Origin: Rubellimicrobium mesophilum DSM 19309 | Lineage (GTDB): Bacteria; Pseudomonadota; Alphaproteobacteria; Rhodobacterales; Rhodobacteraceae | Direction of reading: 5' to 3' | DNA: 64,000 bases | NCBI RefSeq assembly: GCF_000600335.2 | Contig: NZ_KK088555.1 | Coordinates: 1-64,000 of the forward strand | The notes under the pieces: generated by a model | The model's database searches: none | Told to the model about the DNA's origin: nothing | The model's input: the letters and a program-made list of their open reading frames with translations, nothing else | Shown here: piece by piece, positions 29,515 to 37,897 of the stretch | Layout: each line of letters begins with the position of its first letter | Position numbering within the stretch: position 1 is the first letter of the stretch | Program-made: the position numbers and the translations under genes

Positions 29515-29955
29515 ATGCAGCCCCTTCCCACCAGCAGACGCTTCGGTCTCCATCGAGCGATGGCGCTGGGCTACTTCCTCGTCCTCGCGGGGGTCGCCGC
29601 GCTCAACTACGTCCCTGGTATCCCGCGCCCGGACGGCGCGGTCTTCGGCATCTTCGCGCTCGACGTCTACGACGACGCGTTGCACCTCGCCTCGGCGCTC
29701 TGGGCGCTGGCGGCGGCGCTGATCTCGGCGCGCGCAGCGCGGCTGTTCCTCCTCCTCTTCGGGGCGGCCTACCTCCTCGACGGGCTCATGGGGCTGACGC
29801 TCGGGTCGGGCTACCTCGACCTCGGCATCCTGAACACCGGCATCCAGGACCTGCCGCTGACCTTCCGCATCCTCGCCAACCTGCCCCACATCGCCCTGGG
29901 CGGCATCGCCCTGGCCACCGGCCTCCGGCGCGGCCGACGCGAGGCGCTACGGTGA
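29515..29955 (+). CDS. small membrane protein, DUF4383-like
   Basis: This 146-residue protein has four hydrophobic segments, among them AMALGYFLVLAGVAALNYV, LHLASALWALAAALISARAA and LFLLLFGAAYLLDGLMGLTL. It starts one base after the oxidase stop (TGAGATG) and overlaps the next gene, so it is coupled on both sides. The arrangement resembles DUF4383-type membrane proteins. No catalytic residues are evident, and its function is unknown. Confidence 0.6.
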   Translation: MQPLPTSRRFGLHRAMALGYFLVLAGVAALNYVPGIPRPDGAVFGIFALDVYDDALHLASALWALAAALISARAARLFLLLFGAAYLLDGLMGLTLGSGYLDLGILNTGIQDLPLTFRILANLPHIALGGIALATGLRRGRREALR

Positions 29956-31001
29956 GCACCCTCCTGCGCTGGGCGGGCCGGCTCCTCCTCGCCCTCCTCC
30001 TCGTCGCGATCGCCCTGCTCTCCCCCGTGGCCTATGTCGAGCTCGCCTGCCGTGGCACGCCCGTCGCCGACGGCTACGAACCGATCCTGCCGCCCGAGCA
30101 CCGGCGGCCCGAGTCGGCCACGCTGCTCACCTACCCCGAATGGCACATCGTCCACGCCTACGAGGACTACGCCGAGGTCATCCGCACCGGCGACCCGCAG
30201 GACTTCGGATACCTCTCCGCCATCGGCGGATTCTGGTCCTCCTATTGCGCGCTGAGCCGCGCCACCGCCGCCCACGGCGGGGCCGACCGCGACTACCGGA
30301 CCATGGTGGACGTGATCGGCGTGAGCTTCACGGCCGAGCTCCTCCTGAAGGCAGGCTACGAGGAGACCCTGGGCCGTATCGCCACCTGGGTTCGCGGCGA
30401 GGGGCGGACCCCGCTGGACGGCCTGTCCGCTCGGCAGGCCGCGGACTACGCCGCGTTCCTCCAGCAGGTGCCCTGGTACCGCTGGGACTTCCTCAGGTCG
30501 GCCACGGAGCTGGACGACGCCGCGACGGCGGCCTTCCGCGACCGCGAGCGGGACCTGGCGCTCGGGCTCGAATACCGCGCCAAGGCAGCCTATGCCCAAG
30601 CCATCGCCGCCGCCGTGGCCGCGACCGGAAACGACGAGCTCACCATGCGCAGCATCGTCGCAGGCCTCTCGCCGGAGGACCTCGGCCGAATCGAGGGCGT
30701 GACCGTCATCGGCGAGCGCCCCGAGGGCATCGAGATCGAGACCCCGCGCTACGCCGCCTTCACCGAGGTCGCCCGGACCCTTGCCACCCAAGGCGCCGAC
30801 TTCGTGGAGATCGCCGGCAACGACGACATCCTCGTCACCTCCATCGCCGCCTCGCCGCCCCCGGACGGTCCGACAGTGATCGCCGCCCTGCCCCGACAGG
30901 GGAGTCCCGGCGTCCGCCTCCTGCGGCTCGTCGAGGTCACCGATCTCGCCCAGGTCCTTCGCGACGACGGCCCCATCGTCGAGCACATCCATGACTATTA
31001 G
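29952..31001 (+). CDS. conserved membrane-anchored protein of unknown function
   Basis: This is a 349-residue protein starting at a GTG that overlaps the previous stop. An N-terminal hydrophobic helix (LLLALLLVAIALLSPVAYVE) anchors a soluble, presumably periplasmic domain. That domain begins CRGTPVADGYEPILPPEHRR and includes LTYPEWHIVHAYEDYAEVIR and FGYLSAIGGFWSSYCALSRA. These blocks look conserved, but no family can be named. Context ties it to the flavin oxidase and the two flanking small membrane proteins. Confidence 0.6.
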   Translation: MSTLLRWAGRLLLALLLVAIALLSPVAYVELACRGTPVADGYEPILPPEHRRPESATLLTYPEWHIVHAYEDYAEVIRTGDPQDFGYLSAIGGFWSSYCALSRATAAHGGADRDYRTMVDVIGVSFTAELLLKAGYEETLGRIATWVRGEGRTPLDGLSARQAADYAAFLQQVPWYRWDFLRSATELDDAATAAFRDRERDLALGLEYRAKAAYAQAIAAAVAATGNDELTMRSIVAGLSPEDLGRIEGVTVIGERPEGIEIETPRYAAFTEVARTLATQGADFVEIAGNDDILVTSIAASPPPDGPTVIAALPRQGSPGVRLLRLVEVTDLAQVLRDDGPIVEHIHDY

Positions 31002-31275
31002 GGCCCGCCACCTGCTGATCGGCGTGCCGCTGCTGCTCCTCGGCTGGATCGCCGTCCTCGCGCTGACGATGCGGCTCGGCGGCCCCGCGCCGGCCGCCCT
31101 CGTGGTGCTCCCGCCCGAAGGGTTCCTGCGCGCGCTGCCACCGGAGGTCAGCGTCACTTCCCGCAACATCCTGGGCCTCACGGCCACGGGTGGCCCGGGC
31201 CTCGTGGCCGAGCTCTATGCCGCCGGCGCGCCGCTGGTGCTGCCGGCGGGGCTCGCCTCCTGCCTCCGGCTCTGA
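30991..31275 (+). CDS. small hypothetical membrane protein
   Basis: This 94-residue protein has one N-terminal hydrophobic helix (HLLIGVPLLLLGWIAVLALT) and a short exported tail. It overlaps the preceding gene by 11 bp, and its last 60 bp overlap the convergent LLM gene on the other strand, so the true 3' end could be shorter in evolution than drawn. The tail ends in a hydrophobic stretch (AAGAPLVLPAGLASCLRL). Function is unknown. Confidence 0.5.
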   Translation: MTIRARHLLIGVPLLLLGWIAVLALTMRLGGPAPAALVVLPPEGFLRALPPEVSVTSRNILGLTATGGPGLVAELYAAGAPLVLPAGLASCLRL

Positions 31276-32237
31276 ACGTCGCGAAGCTGCGGCAGGACCT
31301 TCCCACCAAAGGCCTCGATGAAGTCCTCCTGGTTGCGCCCGACATTGTGCAGGTAGAATTCCTCGAACCCCAGCTCGCGATAGCGGCCGATCCATTCGAC
31401 GTGCCGGTCGAGGCTCGACGAGACGAGGAGCGACTCCGCCATGTCCTCGGGCCGGACGTGCTTCGTGGCCGTATCGAACTGCTCCGGGCTCCGGAGCTCC
31501 CAGTTCACCTCGCCGCCGAGCACGTTGTAGCGCCACTGCTCATGTGCGCCCCGGAGCGCCGCGTCCTCGCTCTCGGCCCAGCTCAGGCCCACTTGCATCA
31601 CGAGCTTCTTGCCCTCGCCTCCCCCGCGCCGGAAGGCCTCGACCACCTTGCGGACCTGCCCGGGCTCGCCGCTCGTGGTCAGGAGCCCGTCGGCCCAGCC
31701 GCCCACGAACCCGGCTGTCTCCTCGGTCACGGCGGCGCCGAGGATCGGGGGCGGTGTCGCGGGGCGGGAGTAGAGCTTCGCGTCGACCACCGTCACGCGA
31801 CCATGGTGGGACACCGCGTCGCCGTTCAGCAGCGCCCGGATGATCCCGGCGCACTCCTCCAGGCGCGCGTTCCGCTCCGATTTCTCGGGCCAGGGCAGGC
31901 CCGTGATGTCCTCGTTGAGCCGCTGTCCGCTCCCTAGCGCCAGCCAGAAGCGGCCGGGGAACATCTCGGCCAGCGTCGCCGCCGCCTGGGCCGCGACGGC
32001 GGGATGGTAGCGGTAGCCCGGCGCGGTGATCGAGCCCACGGGGAAGCTCGTCCGTGCCAGCGCCGCGCCCAGCCAGGACCAGGCGAAGCCCGACTGCCCC
32101 TGCGACGGCCCCCAGGGGCGGAAATGGTCCGAGCACTTCGCCGCGTCGAACCCCGCCTCCTCCGCGATCCGGACGAGGCCCAGGAGCTCGGAGGGCGGGA
32201 ACTGCTCGTGCGAGGCGTGGTAGCCGAAGCGGGGCAT
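31215..32237 (-). CDS. LLM-class flavin-dependent oxidoreductase
   Basis: This is a 340-residue TIM-barrel protein of the luciferase-like monooxygenase class. It begins MPRFGYHASHEQFPPSELLG and contains FDAAKCSDHFRPW, YRYHPAVAAQAAATLAEMFP and GRFWLALGSGQRLNEDITG, a pattern seen in the TIGR03885/TIGR03557 group. Some members use F420 and others FMN; the cofactor here is not certain. The ATG at 32237 follows AGGAGG. It lies downstream of the gmaS terminator and converges on the oxidase unit. Confidence 0.88.
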   Translation of the reverse strand: MPRFGYHASHEQFPPSELLGLVRIAEEAGFDAAKCSDHFRPWGPSQGQSGFAWSWLGAALARTSFPVGSITAPGYRYHPAVAAQAAATLAEMFPGRFWLALGSGQRLNEDITGLPWPEKSERNARLEECAGIIRALLNGDAVSHHGRVTVVDAKLYSRPATPPPILGAAVTEETAGFVGGWADGLLTTSGEPGQVRKVVEAFRRGGGEGKKLVMQVGLSWAESEDAALRGAHEQWRYNVLGGEVNWELRSPEQFDTATKHVRPEDMAESLLVSSSLDRHVEWIGRYRELGFEEFYLHNVGRNQEDFIEAFGGKVLPQLRDVQSRRQEASPAGSTSGAPAA

Positions 32238-32316
32238 GGCGGTCCTCCTGTGGAGCGGAGAAACCGGCCTACATAGCGGAGGTTCCTTGGCCGCGCCGGA
32301 GCCCACGAACGGCAAC

Positions 32317-32338
32317 GGCCAGACCCGGGGGTCTGGCC
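32317..32338 (-). terminator. terminator of the mgs-gmaS operon
   Basis: GGCCAGACCC at 32317-32326 and GGGTCTGGCC at 32329-32338 form a perfect 10-bp inverted repeat with a minimal loop, 26 bp past the gmaS stop. The following GTTGCCGTT is only weakly T-rich. Confidence 0.6.
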
Positions 32339-32363
32339 GCCTCCGAAGGTCCCGAGGCCCCCC

Positions 32364-33713
32364 TCACACGTCGAGGGTATTGTCGCGTTCCCATTGGGTG
32401 AAGTGGGAGCAGTAGCGGTTCCACTCGTCGGTCTTGAGCTTGAGGTAGGCGGAGGAGAAGGCCTCGCCCATCATGGCCTTGAGGGTGGGGTCCTGGTCGT
32501 AGGCGCGCAGGGCGTCGAGGAGGTTGAGGGGGAGCTTGGGCGCCCCCTGGACGGTGTGGCCGTCCTTGTACATGTCGATGTCGTGGCGCGGGCCCGGGTC
32601 GGCCTTGGTGCGCACGCCGTCGAGGCCGGCGGCGAGGATGACGGCCTGCATGAGGTAGGGGTTGGCGGCGCCGTCGGGGAGGCGGAGCTCGAAGCGGCCC
32701 GGGCCGGGGACGCGCACCATGTGGGTGCGGTTGTTGCCGGTCCAGGTCACCGAGTTGGGGGCCCAGGTGGCGCCCGAGGTGGTGCGGGGCGCGTTGATGC
32801 GCTTGTAGCTGTTCACCGTGGGGTTGGTGATCGCGGCCAAGGCCGAGGCGTGGGTCATGATGCCGCCCAGGAAGTGCCGGCCCGGCTCGGAGAGGCCGAG
32901 CTCGCGGGCGGGGTCGGCGAAGGCGTTGCGCTTGCCGTCGAGGTCCCAGACCGAGATGTGGGCGTGGCAGCCCGAGCCGGTGAGGCCGGGGAAGGGCTTG
33001 GGCATGAAGGTGGCGCGCAGGCCGTGCTTCTCGGCGATGCTGCGCATCATGAACTTGAAGAAGCTGTGCTTGTCGGCGGTCTTGAGGACGTCGTCGTACT
33101 TCCAGTTCATCTCGAACTGGCCCACCGCGTCCTCGTGGTCGTTCTGGTAGGCCTCCCAGCCCAGCTGGAGCATGTAGTCGCAGACCTCGGCGATGACGTC
33201 GTAGCGCCGCATCACCGCGTTCTGGTCGTAGCAGGGCTTCACCGCGGTATCAAAGGGGTCGGAGATCTGCTGGCCGTCGGCGGTGAGCAGGAAGAACTCG
33301 GGCTCCACCCCGGTCTTGACCCGCAGCCCCTCGCGGGCGGCCTCGTCGATGAGCCGGCGCAGGACGTTGCGGGGCGCCTGCTCCACCAGCTCGCCCTCCA
33401 TGGTGGCGGTGGCGGCGACCCAGGCCACCTCGGGCTTCCAGGGGAGCTGGATCACCGAGGACGGGTCGGGGATCGCCATCAGGTCGGCGTGCGCCGGGGT
33501 GAGGTCGAGCCAGGTGGCGAAGCCGGCGAAGCCCGCCCCCTCGACCGCCATGTCGGCGATGGCCTGCGCCGGGACCAGCTTGGCGCGCTGGCCCCCGAAC
33601 AGGTCGGTGTAGGAGATCATGAAGTACTTGACGCCGTGGGCGCGGGCGAACTCGGCGAGGTCGATGACGGCCTCCTCGGCCTCCCACGGCCCCTTGTGCA
33701 GATCCTGGAACAC
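32364..33713 (-). CDS. gmaS: gamma-glutamylmethylamide synthetase (glutamine synthetase III-like)
   Basis: GmaS ligates methylamine to glutamate with ATP, the first step of the N-methylglutamate pathway. A GTG at 33713 after GGGAG gives 449 residues. Glutamine-synthetase signatures are NDHEDAVGQFEMNWKYDD, GSGCHAHISVWD, SYKRINAPRTTSGATW and FELRLPDGAANPYL. The type III glutamine synthetase-like fold plus linkage to mgsABC and mgdABCD distinguishes it from housekeeping GlnA; alone, the sequence could also read as a glnT paralogue. It is the last gene of the mgsABC-gmaS run. Confidence 0.9.
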   Translation of the reverse strand: MFQDLHKGPWEAEEAVIDLAEFARAHGVKYFMISYTDLFGGQRAKLVPAQAIADMAVEGAGFAGFATWLDLTPAHADLMAIPDPSSVIQLPWKPEVAWVAATATMEGELVEQAPRNVLRRLIDEAAREGLRVKTGVEPEFFLLTADGQQISDPFDTAVKPCYDQNAVMRRYDVIAEVCDYMLQLGWEAYQNDHEDAVGQFEMNWKYDDVLKTADKHSFFKFMMRSIAEKHGLRATFMPKPFPGLTGSGCHAHISVWDLDGKRNAFADPARELGLSEPGRHFLGGIMTHASALAAITNPTVNSYKRINAPRTTSGATWAPNSVTWTGNNRTHMVRVPGPGRFELRLPDGAANPYLMQAVILAAGLDGVRTKADPGPRHDIDMYKDGHTVQGAPKLPLNLLDALRAYDQDPTLKAMMGEAFSSAYLKLKTDEWNRYCSHFTQWERDNTLDV

Positions 33714-33740
33714 GGTGGCTGACTCCCTGTGTGCTTGGCC

Positions 33741-33769
33741 GGGGGCCCCGGTTCGGCCGGGGCTCCCCC
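33741..33769 (-). other. intercistronic hairpin between mgsC and gmaS
   Basis: GGGGG-CCCCGG (33741-33751) and CCGGGG-CT-CCCCC (33757-33769) pair as 11 bp with a 2-nt bulge and a 5-nt loop. No T-run follows. It may tune gmaS expression relative to mgsABC by mRNA protection or partial termination. Confidence 0.5.
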
Positions 33770-33805
33770 TGAAGGTTGGGTCGATGCGGGACGGCCCCGC
33801 GGGCG

Positions 33806-35137
33806 TCAATACGGCGCCGCCCCGCGCCCGGGGATCCAGCTCGTGCCCGCGAGCGGCACCCCGGCCATGGCGGCGGCCTCGATGGTGAGCGCGCAGAGGT
33901 CCTCGGGCTCGAGGTTGTGCAGGTGCGACTTGCCGCAGGCGCGGGCGATGGTCTGCGCCTCCAGCGTCATCACGCGCAGGTAGTTCTTCAGGCGCCGCCC
34001 GCCCAGGACCGGGTCGAAGCGGCCGAAGAGCTCGGGGTCCTGCGTGGTGATGCCCGCCGGGTCGCGGCCCTCGTGCCAGTCGTCGTAGGCGCCCGCCGTG
34101 GTGCCGAGGCGGCGGTACTCGGCCTCGAGCGAGGGGTCGTTGTCGCCCAGCGCGACCAGCGCCGCCGTGCCGATCGCCACCGCGTCGGCGCCCAAGGCCA
34201 GCGCCTTGGCCACGTCCGCCCCCGAGCGGATGCCGCCCGAGACGATGAGCTGCACCTCGCGGTGCAGCCCGAGGTCCTGCAGCGCCTTCACCGCCTGCGG
34301 GATGCAGGCCAGCGTCGGCTGGCCCACGTGCTCGATGAACACGTCCTGCGTGGCCGCGGTGCCGCCCTGCATGCCGTCCACCACGACGACGTCGGCGCCG
34401 GCCTTCACGGCGAGCGCGGTGTCGTAGTAGGGCCGCGCGCCGCCCACCTTGACGTAGATCGGCTTCTGCCAGTCGGTGATCTCGCGGATCTCCAGGATCT
34501 TGATCTCGAGGTCGTCGGGCCCGGTCCAGTCCGGGTGCCGGCAGGCCGAGCGCTGGTCGATGCCCTTGGGGAGGTTGCGCATCTCCGCCACCCGGTCGGA
34601 GATCTTCTGGCCGAGCAGCATGCCGCCGCCGCCGGGCTTGGCGCCCTGCCCCACCACCACCTCGATGGCGTCGGCGCGGCGCAGGTCGTCGGGGTTCATG
34701 CCGTAGCGCGAGGGCAGCACCTGGTACACCAGCGTCCGCGAGTGCCCGCGCTCCTCCTCGGTCATGCCGCCGTCGCCCGTCGTGGTCGAGGTCCCCGCCT
34801 CGCTCGCGCCCCGCCCCAGCGCCTCCTTGGCCGGGCCCGAGAGCGAGCCGAAGCTCATGCCGGCGATGGTGACCGGGATGTCGAGGTGGATCGGCTGCTT
34901 GGCGTGCCGGGTGCCCAGCCAGACGTCGGTCGCGCACTTCTCGCGGTAGCCCTCGAGCGGGTAGCGCGAGATCGAGGCGCCGAGGAACAGGAGGTCGTCG
35001 AAGTGCGGCAGCTTCCGCTTCGAGCCGCCGCCGCGGATGTCGTAGATGCCGGTGGCGGCCGCGCGCCGGATCTCGGCGTTCTGGTCGTTCGAGAAGGTCG
35101 CGGACTGCTTGGGGGGCGTGCGCAGGAACTCGGTCAT
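33806..35137 (-). CDS. mgsC: N-methylglutamate synthase subunit C (GltS FMN-domain protein)
   Basis: This 443-residue protein matches the FMN-binding central domain of glutamate synthase: AGMSFGSLSGPAKEALGRGA, VGQGAKPGGGGMLLGQKI, IYVKVGGARPYYDTALAVKA and LIVSGGIRSGADVAKALALG. Cysteines in RSACRHPD and TLACIPQ are candidates for the iron-sulfur cluster. With MgsA and MgsB it would swap the methylamino group from gamma-glutamylmethylamide onto 2-oxoglutarate, giving N-methylglutamate. It lies 10 bp after mgsB. Confidence 0.9.
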   Translation of the reverse strand: MTEFLRTPPKQSATFSNDQNAEIRRAAATGIYDIRGGGSKRKLPHFDDLLFLGASISRYPLEGYREKCATDVWLGTRHAKQPIHLDIPVTIAGMSFGSLSGPAKEALGRGASEAGTSTTTGDGGMTEEERGHSRTLVYQVLPSRYGMNPDDLRRADAIEVVVGQGAKPGGGGMLLGQKISDRVAEMRNLPKGIDQRSACRHPDWTGPDDLEIKILEIREITDWQKPIYVKVGGARPYYDTALAVKAGADVVVVDGMQGGTAATQDVFIEHVGQPTLACIPQAVKALQDLGLHREVQLIVSGGIRSGADVAKALALGADAVAIGTAALVALGDNDPSLEAEYRRLGTTAGAYDDWHEGRDPAGITTQDPELFGRFDPVLGGRRLKNYLRVMTLEAQTIARACGKSHLHNLEPEDLCALTIEAAAMAGVPLAGTSWIPGRGAAPY

Positions 35138-35147
35138 GGATCAGACC

Positions 35148-35879
35148 TCAGTAGGACGACGCGTTGTCGACGTGGAAGGTGTAGAGCCGCCGGGCCGAGC
35201 CGTAGCGGCGGAACTGCGAGGGGTCGGCCTTGCCCTCGGCGAGGCCGCGCCGCAGCAGGTCCTCGAGGAGCGCGTGGTGCTCGGGCCGCATCTCCTTCTC
35301 GACGCAGTCGGCGCCCAGGGACTTCACCGAGCCGCGCACGAACAGCCGCGCCTCGTAGAGCGAGTCGCCCAGGGAGTCGCCGGCGTCGCCCAGCACCACC
35401 AGGTTGCCGGACTGCGCCATGAAGGCCGACATGTGGCCGATGCTCCCGTGCACCACGATGTCGATGCCCTTCATCGAGATGCCGCAGCGCGAGGAGGCGT
35501 TGCCCTTGATGACCAAAAGCCCGCCGCGGCCCGTGGCGCCGGCGTACTGGCTGGCGTCGCCCTCGACGATGACGGTCCCCGACATCATGTTCTCGGCCAC
35601 CCCCGGCCCGGCCGAGCCGTCGATGCGGATCGTGGCCTGCTTGTTCATGCCCCCGCAGTAGTAGCCGGTGGTGCCGCGCACGGTGACGTCGAGGGGCGCG
35701 TCGAGCCCCACGGCGATGGCGTGCGCCCCCTTGGTGTTGACGATCTCCCAGACCGTCTGGTTGGTGGGCTGGCCCTTGAGCGCGTGCAGCGTCTCGTTGA
35801 GGGCCCTCAGCCCCCGGGCGGCCAGGTCGAAGGTCTGGACGCTCTCGGCGTCGAGGCGGTTGGCGGTGGCGTGCAGCAT
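35148..35879 (-). CDS. mgsB: N-methylglutamate synthase subunit B (GXGXG domain)
   Basis: This 243-residue protein corresponds to the C-terminal GXGXG beta-helix domain of glutamate synthase. Repeats are visible in TGYYCGGMNKQATIRIDGSA, AENMMSGTVIVEGDASQYAG, GRGGLLVIKGNASSRCGISM and GSIGHMSAFMAQSGNLVVLG. It provides a structural, non-catalytic part of the split synthase. It lies between mgsA and mgsC on one strand with short gaps (55 and 10 bp). Confidence 0.9.
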   Translation of the reverse strand: MLHATANRLDAESVQTFDLAARGLRALNETLHALKGQPTNQTVWEIVNTKGAHAIAVGLDAPLDVTVRGTTGYYCGGMNKQATIRIDGSAGPGVAENMMSGTVIVEGDASQYAGATGRGGLLVIKGNASSRCGISMKGIDIVVHGSIGHMSAFMAQSGNLVVLGDAGDSLGDSLYEARLFVRGSVKSLGADCVEKEMRPEHHALLEDLLRRGLAEGKADPSQFRRYGSARRLYTFHVDNASSY

Positions 35880-35934
35880 CGGCGTTCCCTGTTGGCGAGC
35901 CGCGGGCCCTCTCCGAGGAGGCCCGTCGGGAGGT

Positions 35935-36831
35935 TCAGCGTTCCCAGAAGTAGACGGTGGCGGGCTCGGGCTCCCAGACGCGGGCCGCCTCGATCCCCGG
36001 CAGCCCCACCATGGCCCGGTACTCCGAGCCGAAGGCCACGTACTGGTCGGTCTCGGCCATCACCGCGGGCTTGCAGGCGATGGGGTCGCGCACCACCCCG
36101 AAGCCGTTCCTCGTCCCCACCACGAAGGTGAAGAAGCCGTCGAGGTCCCGGAGCGTGCCCTCCATCGCCTCCCCGAGCCCCGCGCCCTCCTCCATCCGGT
36201 GGCTCAGATAGGCCGCCGCCACCTCGGTGTCGTTCTCGGTCTCGAAGCGCATCCCCGCGCGCCTCAGCCCGCGCCGCACCGCGTTGTGGTTCGACAGGCT
36301 CCCGTTGTGCACCAGGCACTGGTCGGCGCCCGTCGAGAACGGGTGCGCCCCCGCCGTCGTCACCGCCGACTCGGTCGCCATCCGCGTGTGGCCGATGCCG
36401 TGCGTCCCCGCCATCCGCGCGATCTCGAAGCGCGCCGCCACGTCACGGGGCAGACCCACCTCCTTGTAGATCTCGATCCCCTCGCCCGCGCTCATCACCT
36501 TGAGCCCCGGGCGCAAGGCCCGCACCGCCTCGCGCGCCGCCGCCAGACGGTCCGCCTCCACCTCGATCACCGCATGCGTGTCCTTGACCTCCAGCCCCAC
36601 ATGGCCGCCGACCTCGGCCCTGAGGTCGCGATCGAGACCCGCGAAGTCCGCCTCCGGATCCGCCGACTGCACCGTCAGCTTGCCCCGCCCCGCCTGCCCC
36701 CGCCCGTAGATCGCGATCCCGGCGCTGTCCGGCCCCCGGTCCGTCATGGTGATCAGCATGTCCGCCAGCATCTCCCCCAGATGCGGCTCCAGACGCGCAT
36801 CCTTCAGGAACAGCCCCACGATCCCGCACAT
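35935..36831 (-). CDS. mgsA: N-methylglutamate synthase subunit A (class II glutamine amidotransferase)
   Basis: This 298-residue Ntn-hydrolase begins MCGIVGLFLKDARLEPHLGE, with Cys2 as nucleophile, and has MTDRGPDSAGIAIY and the amidotransferase blocks GIGHTRMATES and CLVHNGSLSNHNAVRRGLRR. In this locus it would hydrolyse gamma-glutamylmethylamide and channel methylamine to MgsC. It is the first gene of mgsABC-gmaS, divergent from the transport unit with a 223-bp gap. Confidence 0.9.
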   Translation of the reverse strand: MCGIVGLFLKDARLEPHLGEMLADMLITMTDRGPDSAGIAIYGRGQAGRGKLTVQSADPEADFAGLDRDLRAEVGGHVGLEVKDTHAVIEVEADRLAAAREAVRALRPGLKVMSAGEGIEIYKEVGLPRDVAARFEIARMAGTHGIGHTRMATESAVTTAGAHPFSTGADQCLVHNGSLSNHNAVRRGLRRAGMRFETENDTEVAAAYLSHRMEEGAGLGEAMEGTLRDLDGFFTFVVGTRNGFGVVRDPIACKPAVMAETDQYVAFGSEYRAMVGLPGIEAARVWEPEPATVYFWER

Positions 36832-36990
36832 CTCCCCGGACCTCCTCTCCAGCCCGCCGGTCCCAGCCCCGGCCCCCCAGTCTCAACCACTGTGAAACTT
36901 TTTTAACCAGGGGGCAAGAGGAAGATGAAGATCACCGTGACGTGATGCCGCAGCGCGGCAGAGGATTTCCTTGACGTGGGGTTGGGCCGG

Positions 36991-37009
36991 GTTTCTTCTC
37001 AGGCAAAAA
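36991..37009 (+). promoter_or_regulatory. possible XRE-cupin operator in the mgsA/transporter gap
   Basis: GTTTCTTCTCAGGCAAAA shares GTTTCTTC and 14 of 18 positions in all with the palindromic site before the XRE-cupin gene at 40985-41002. The position between divergent mgsA and the transport unit suits a shared operator. The match is suggestive only. Confidence 0.3.
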
Positions 37010-37054
37010 AGTTGACCGGGAGAACCTCGGCTCATCAACAAGGAGGAGGATGGG

Positions 37055-37342
37055 ATGCCGGCATCGGATCCGAGAATCGACACCATGCACCGACGGGACG
37101 TCGGCATCGCATGGGCCTTCGTCATCGGCTTGTGGTTTGCGATCTTGTTCGTGTTCTGGGCGGTCTGGGACATCGCGCCCTCGGGTCCGGCCCGGACGCT
37201 TCTCATGGTCGGGGGCATCGTGGTCCTGGCCTTCAACACCGCCGCCATCATGGCGATGCTGGCCCATTACCGCGAGGACCGGGACTTCATGTACGGCCTG
37301 GACCTCAAGTTCCTCGACGAACTCCGGAACGGGAGGAGGTGA
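37055..37342 (+). CDS. small membrane protein of the methylamine-locus transport unit (1)
   Basis: This 95-residue protein has two hydrophobic helices (VGIAWAFVIGLWFAILFVFW and TLLMVGGIVVLAFNTAAIMA) and a charged C-terminal tail HYREDRDFMYGLDLKFLDEL. AAGGAGGAGG precedes the ATG. It leads a plus-strand run of three mini membrane proteins and an APC permease, divergent from mgsA. I do not recognise a family; position suggests an accessory subunit of the permease. Confidence 0.75.
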   Translation: MPASDPRIDTMHRRDVGIAWAFVIGLWFAILFVFWAVWDIAPSGPARTLLMVGGIVVLAFNTAAIMAMLAHYREDRDFMYGLDLKFLDELRNGRR

Positions 37343-37344
37343 GG

Positions 37345-37725
37345 ATGGCCCGCTACCAACCACCCAAGCAGTCGAAGCTCGGGCAGATCCTCGACGTGAT
37401 CGTGCTCCTCGTGCTGACGGTCGCCGCGCTCTACCTCCCGCTCTACATGGGCCTCGCCGGCAGCGCGGCCGCGCCCCATCCCCAGGACAACCCGACCTGG
37501 GAGAGCCTCGGCCAGAACGCCACCATGGTCGAGCGCTGGAATCTGCTGGGCTACGCCGATCCGGCCTCGGCCCAGGACGTCATCACCTCGCGCTTCGACT
37601 ACTCCTTCAGCGTGGTCAGCCTCGTCGTCATGGTCGTGGTCCTGGTCGGCTACTTCGCGATGATGCTGCGGCTGAGCGAGAAGGAATATCGCGAGGTCAT
37701 CGCCGAGAAGTTCGGAAGGGAGTGA
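37345..37725 (+). CDS. small membrane protein of the methylamine-locus transport unit (2)
   Basis: This 126-residue protein has two helices (IVLLVLTVAALYLPLYMGLA and FSVVSLVVMVVVLVGYFAMM) separated by about 60 polar residues likely on the periplasmic side (HPQDNPTWESLGQNATMVER), with a charged cytoplasmic tail KEYREVIAEKFGRE. It starts 2 bp after the previous stop with a GGAGGAGGTGAGG ribosome site. No known family is recognised. Confidence 0.75.
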   Translation: MARYQPPKQSKLGQILDVIVLLVLTVAALYLPLYMGLAGSAAAPHPQDNPTWESLGQNATMVERWNLLGYADPASAQDVITSRFDYSFSVVSLVVMVVVLVGYFAMMLRLSEKEYREVIAEKFGRE

Positions 37726-37729
37726 GACC

Positions 37730-37897
37730 GTGGATTTCTGGACCTTGCTGGAATACGCGGCCTGGGCGCTCTCGGCGCTCTTCGCCGTGCTGATCGTGAC
37801 GGACTGGATCCGCACCGACTCGACCTACTCCGAGGACGTCCTGATGTCCTCGCGCGAGGGCGAGCTCGAGGCGATGACCGAGGAGCACCGGCTGTGA
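37730..37897 (+). CDS. 55-residue single-helix membrane protein (3)
   Basis: A GTG at 37730 opens a 55-codon frame: MDFWTLLEYAAWALSALFAV, one transmembrane helix, then LIVTDWIRTDSTYSEDVLMS and an acidic tail ending EEHRL. It lies between two coupled genes, 4 bp after the previous stop and overlapping the permease start by 4 bp, which argues that it is translated. Its function is unknown; it is probably a permease-associated peptide. Confidence 0.7.
   Translation: MDFWTLLEYAAWALSALFAVLIVTDWIRTDSTYSEDVLMSSREGELEAMTEEHRL

Noticed and set aside
32364-34937. An 857-codon frame fusing gmaS to an upstream domain.
   Set aside because: The upstream part is an out-of-frame reading of mgsC. The GmaS protein starts at the GTG at 33713 behind a ribosome site.
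36931-36946. ATCAC-N6-GTGAT inverted repeat between mgsA and the transport unit, considered as a GntR-type operator.
   Set aside because: Five-base arms are expected by chance at this frequency and no GntR gene is nearby.
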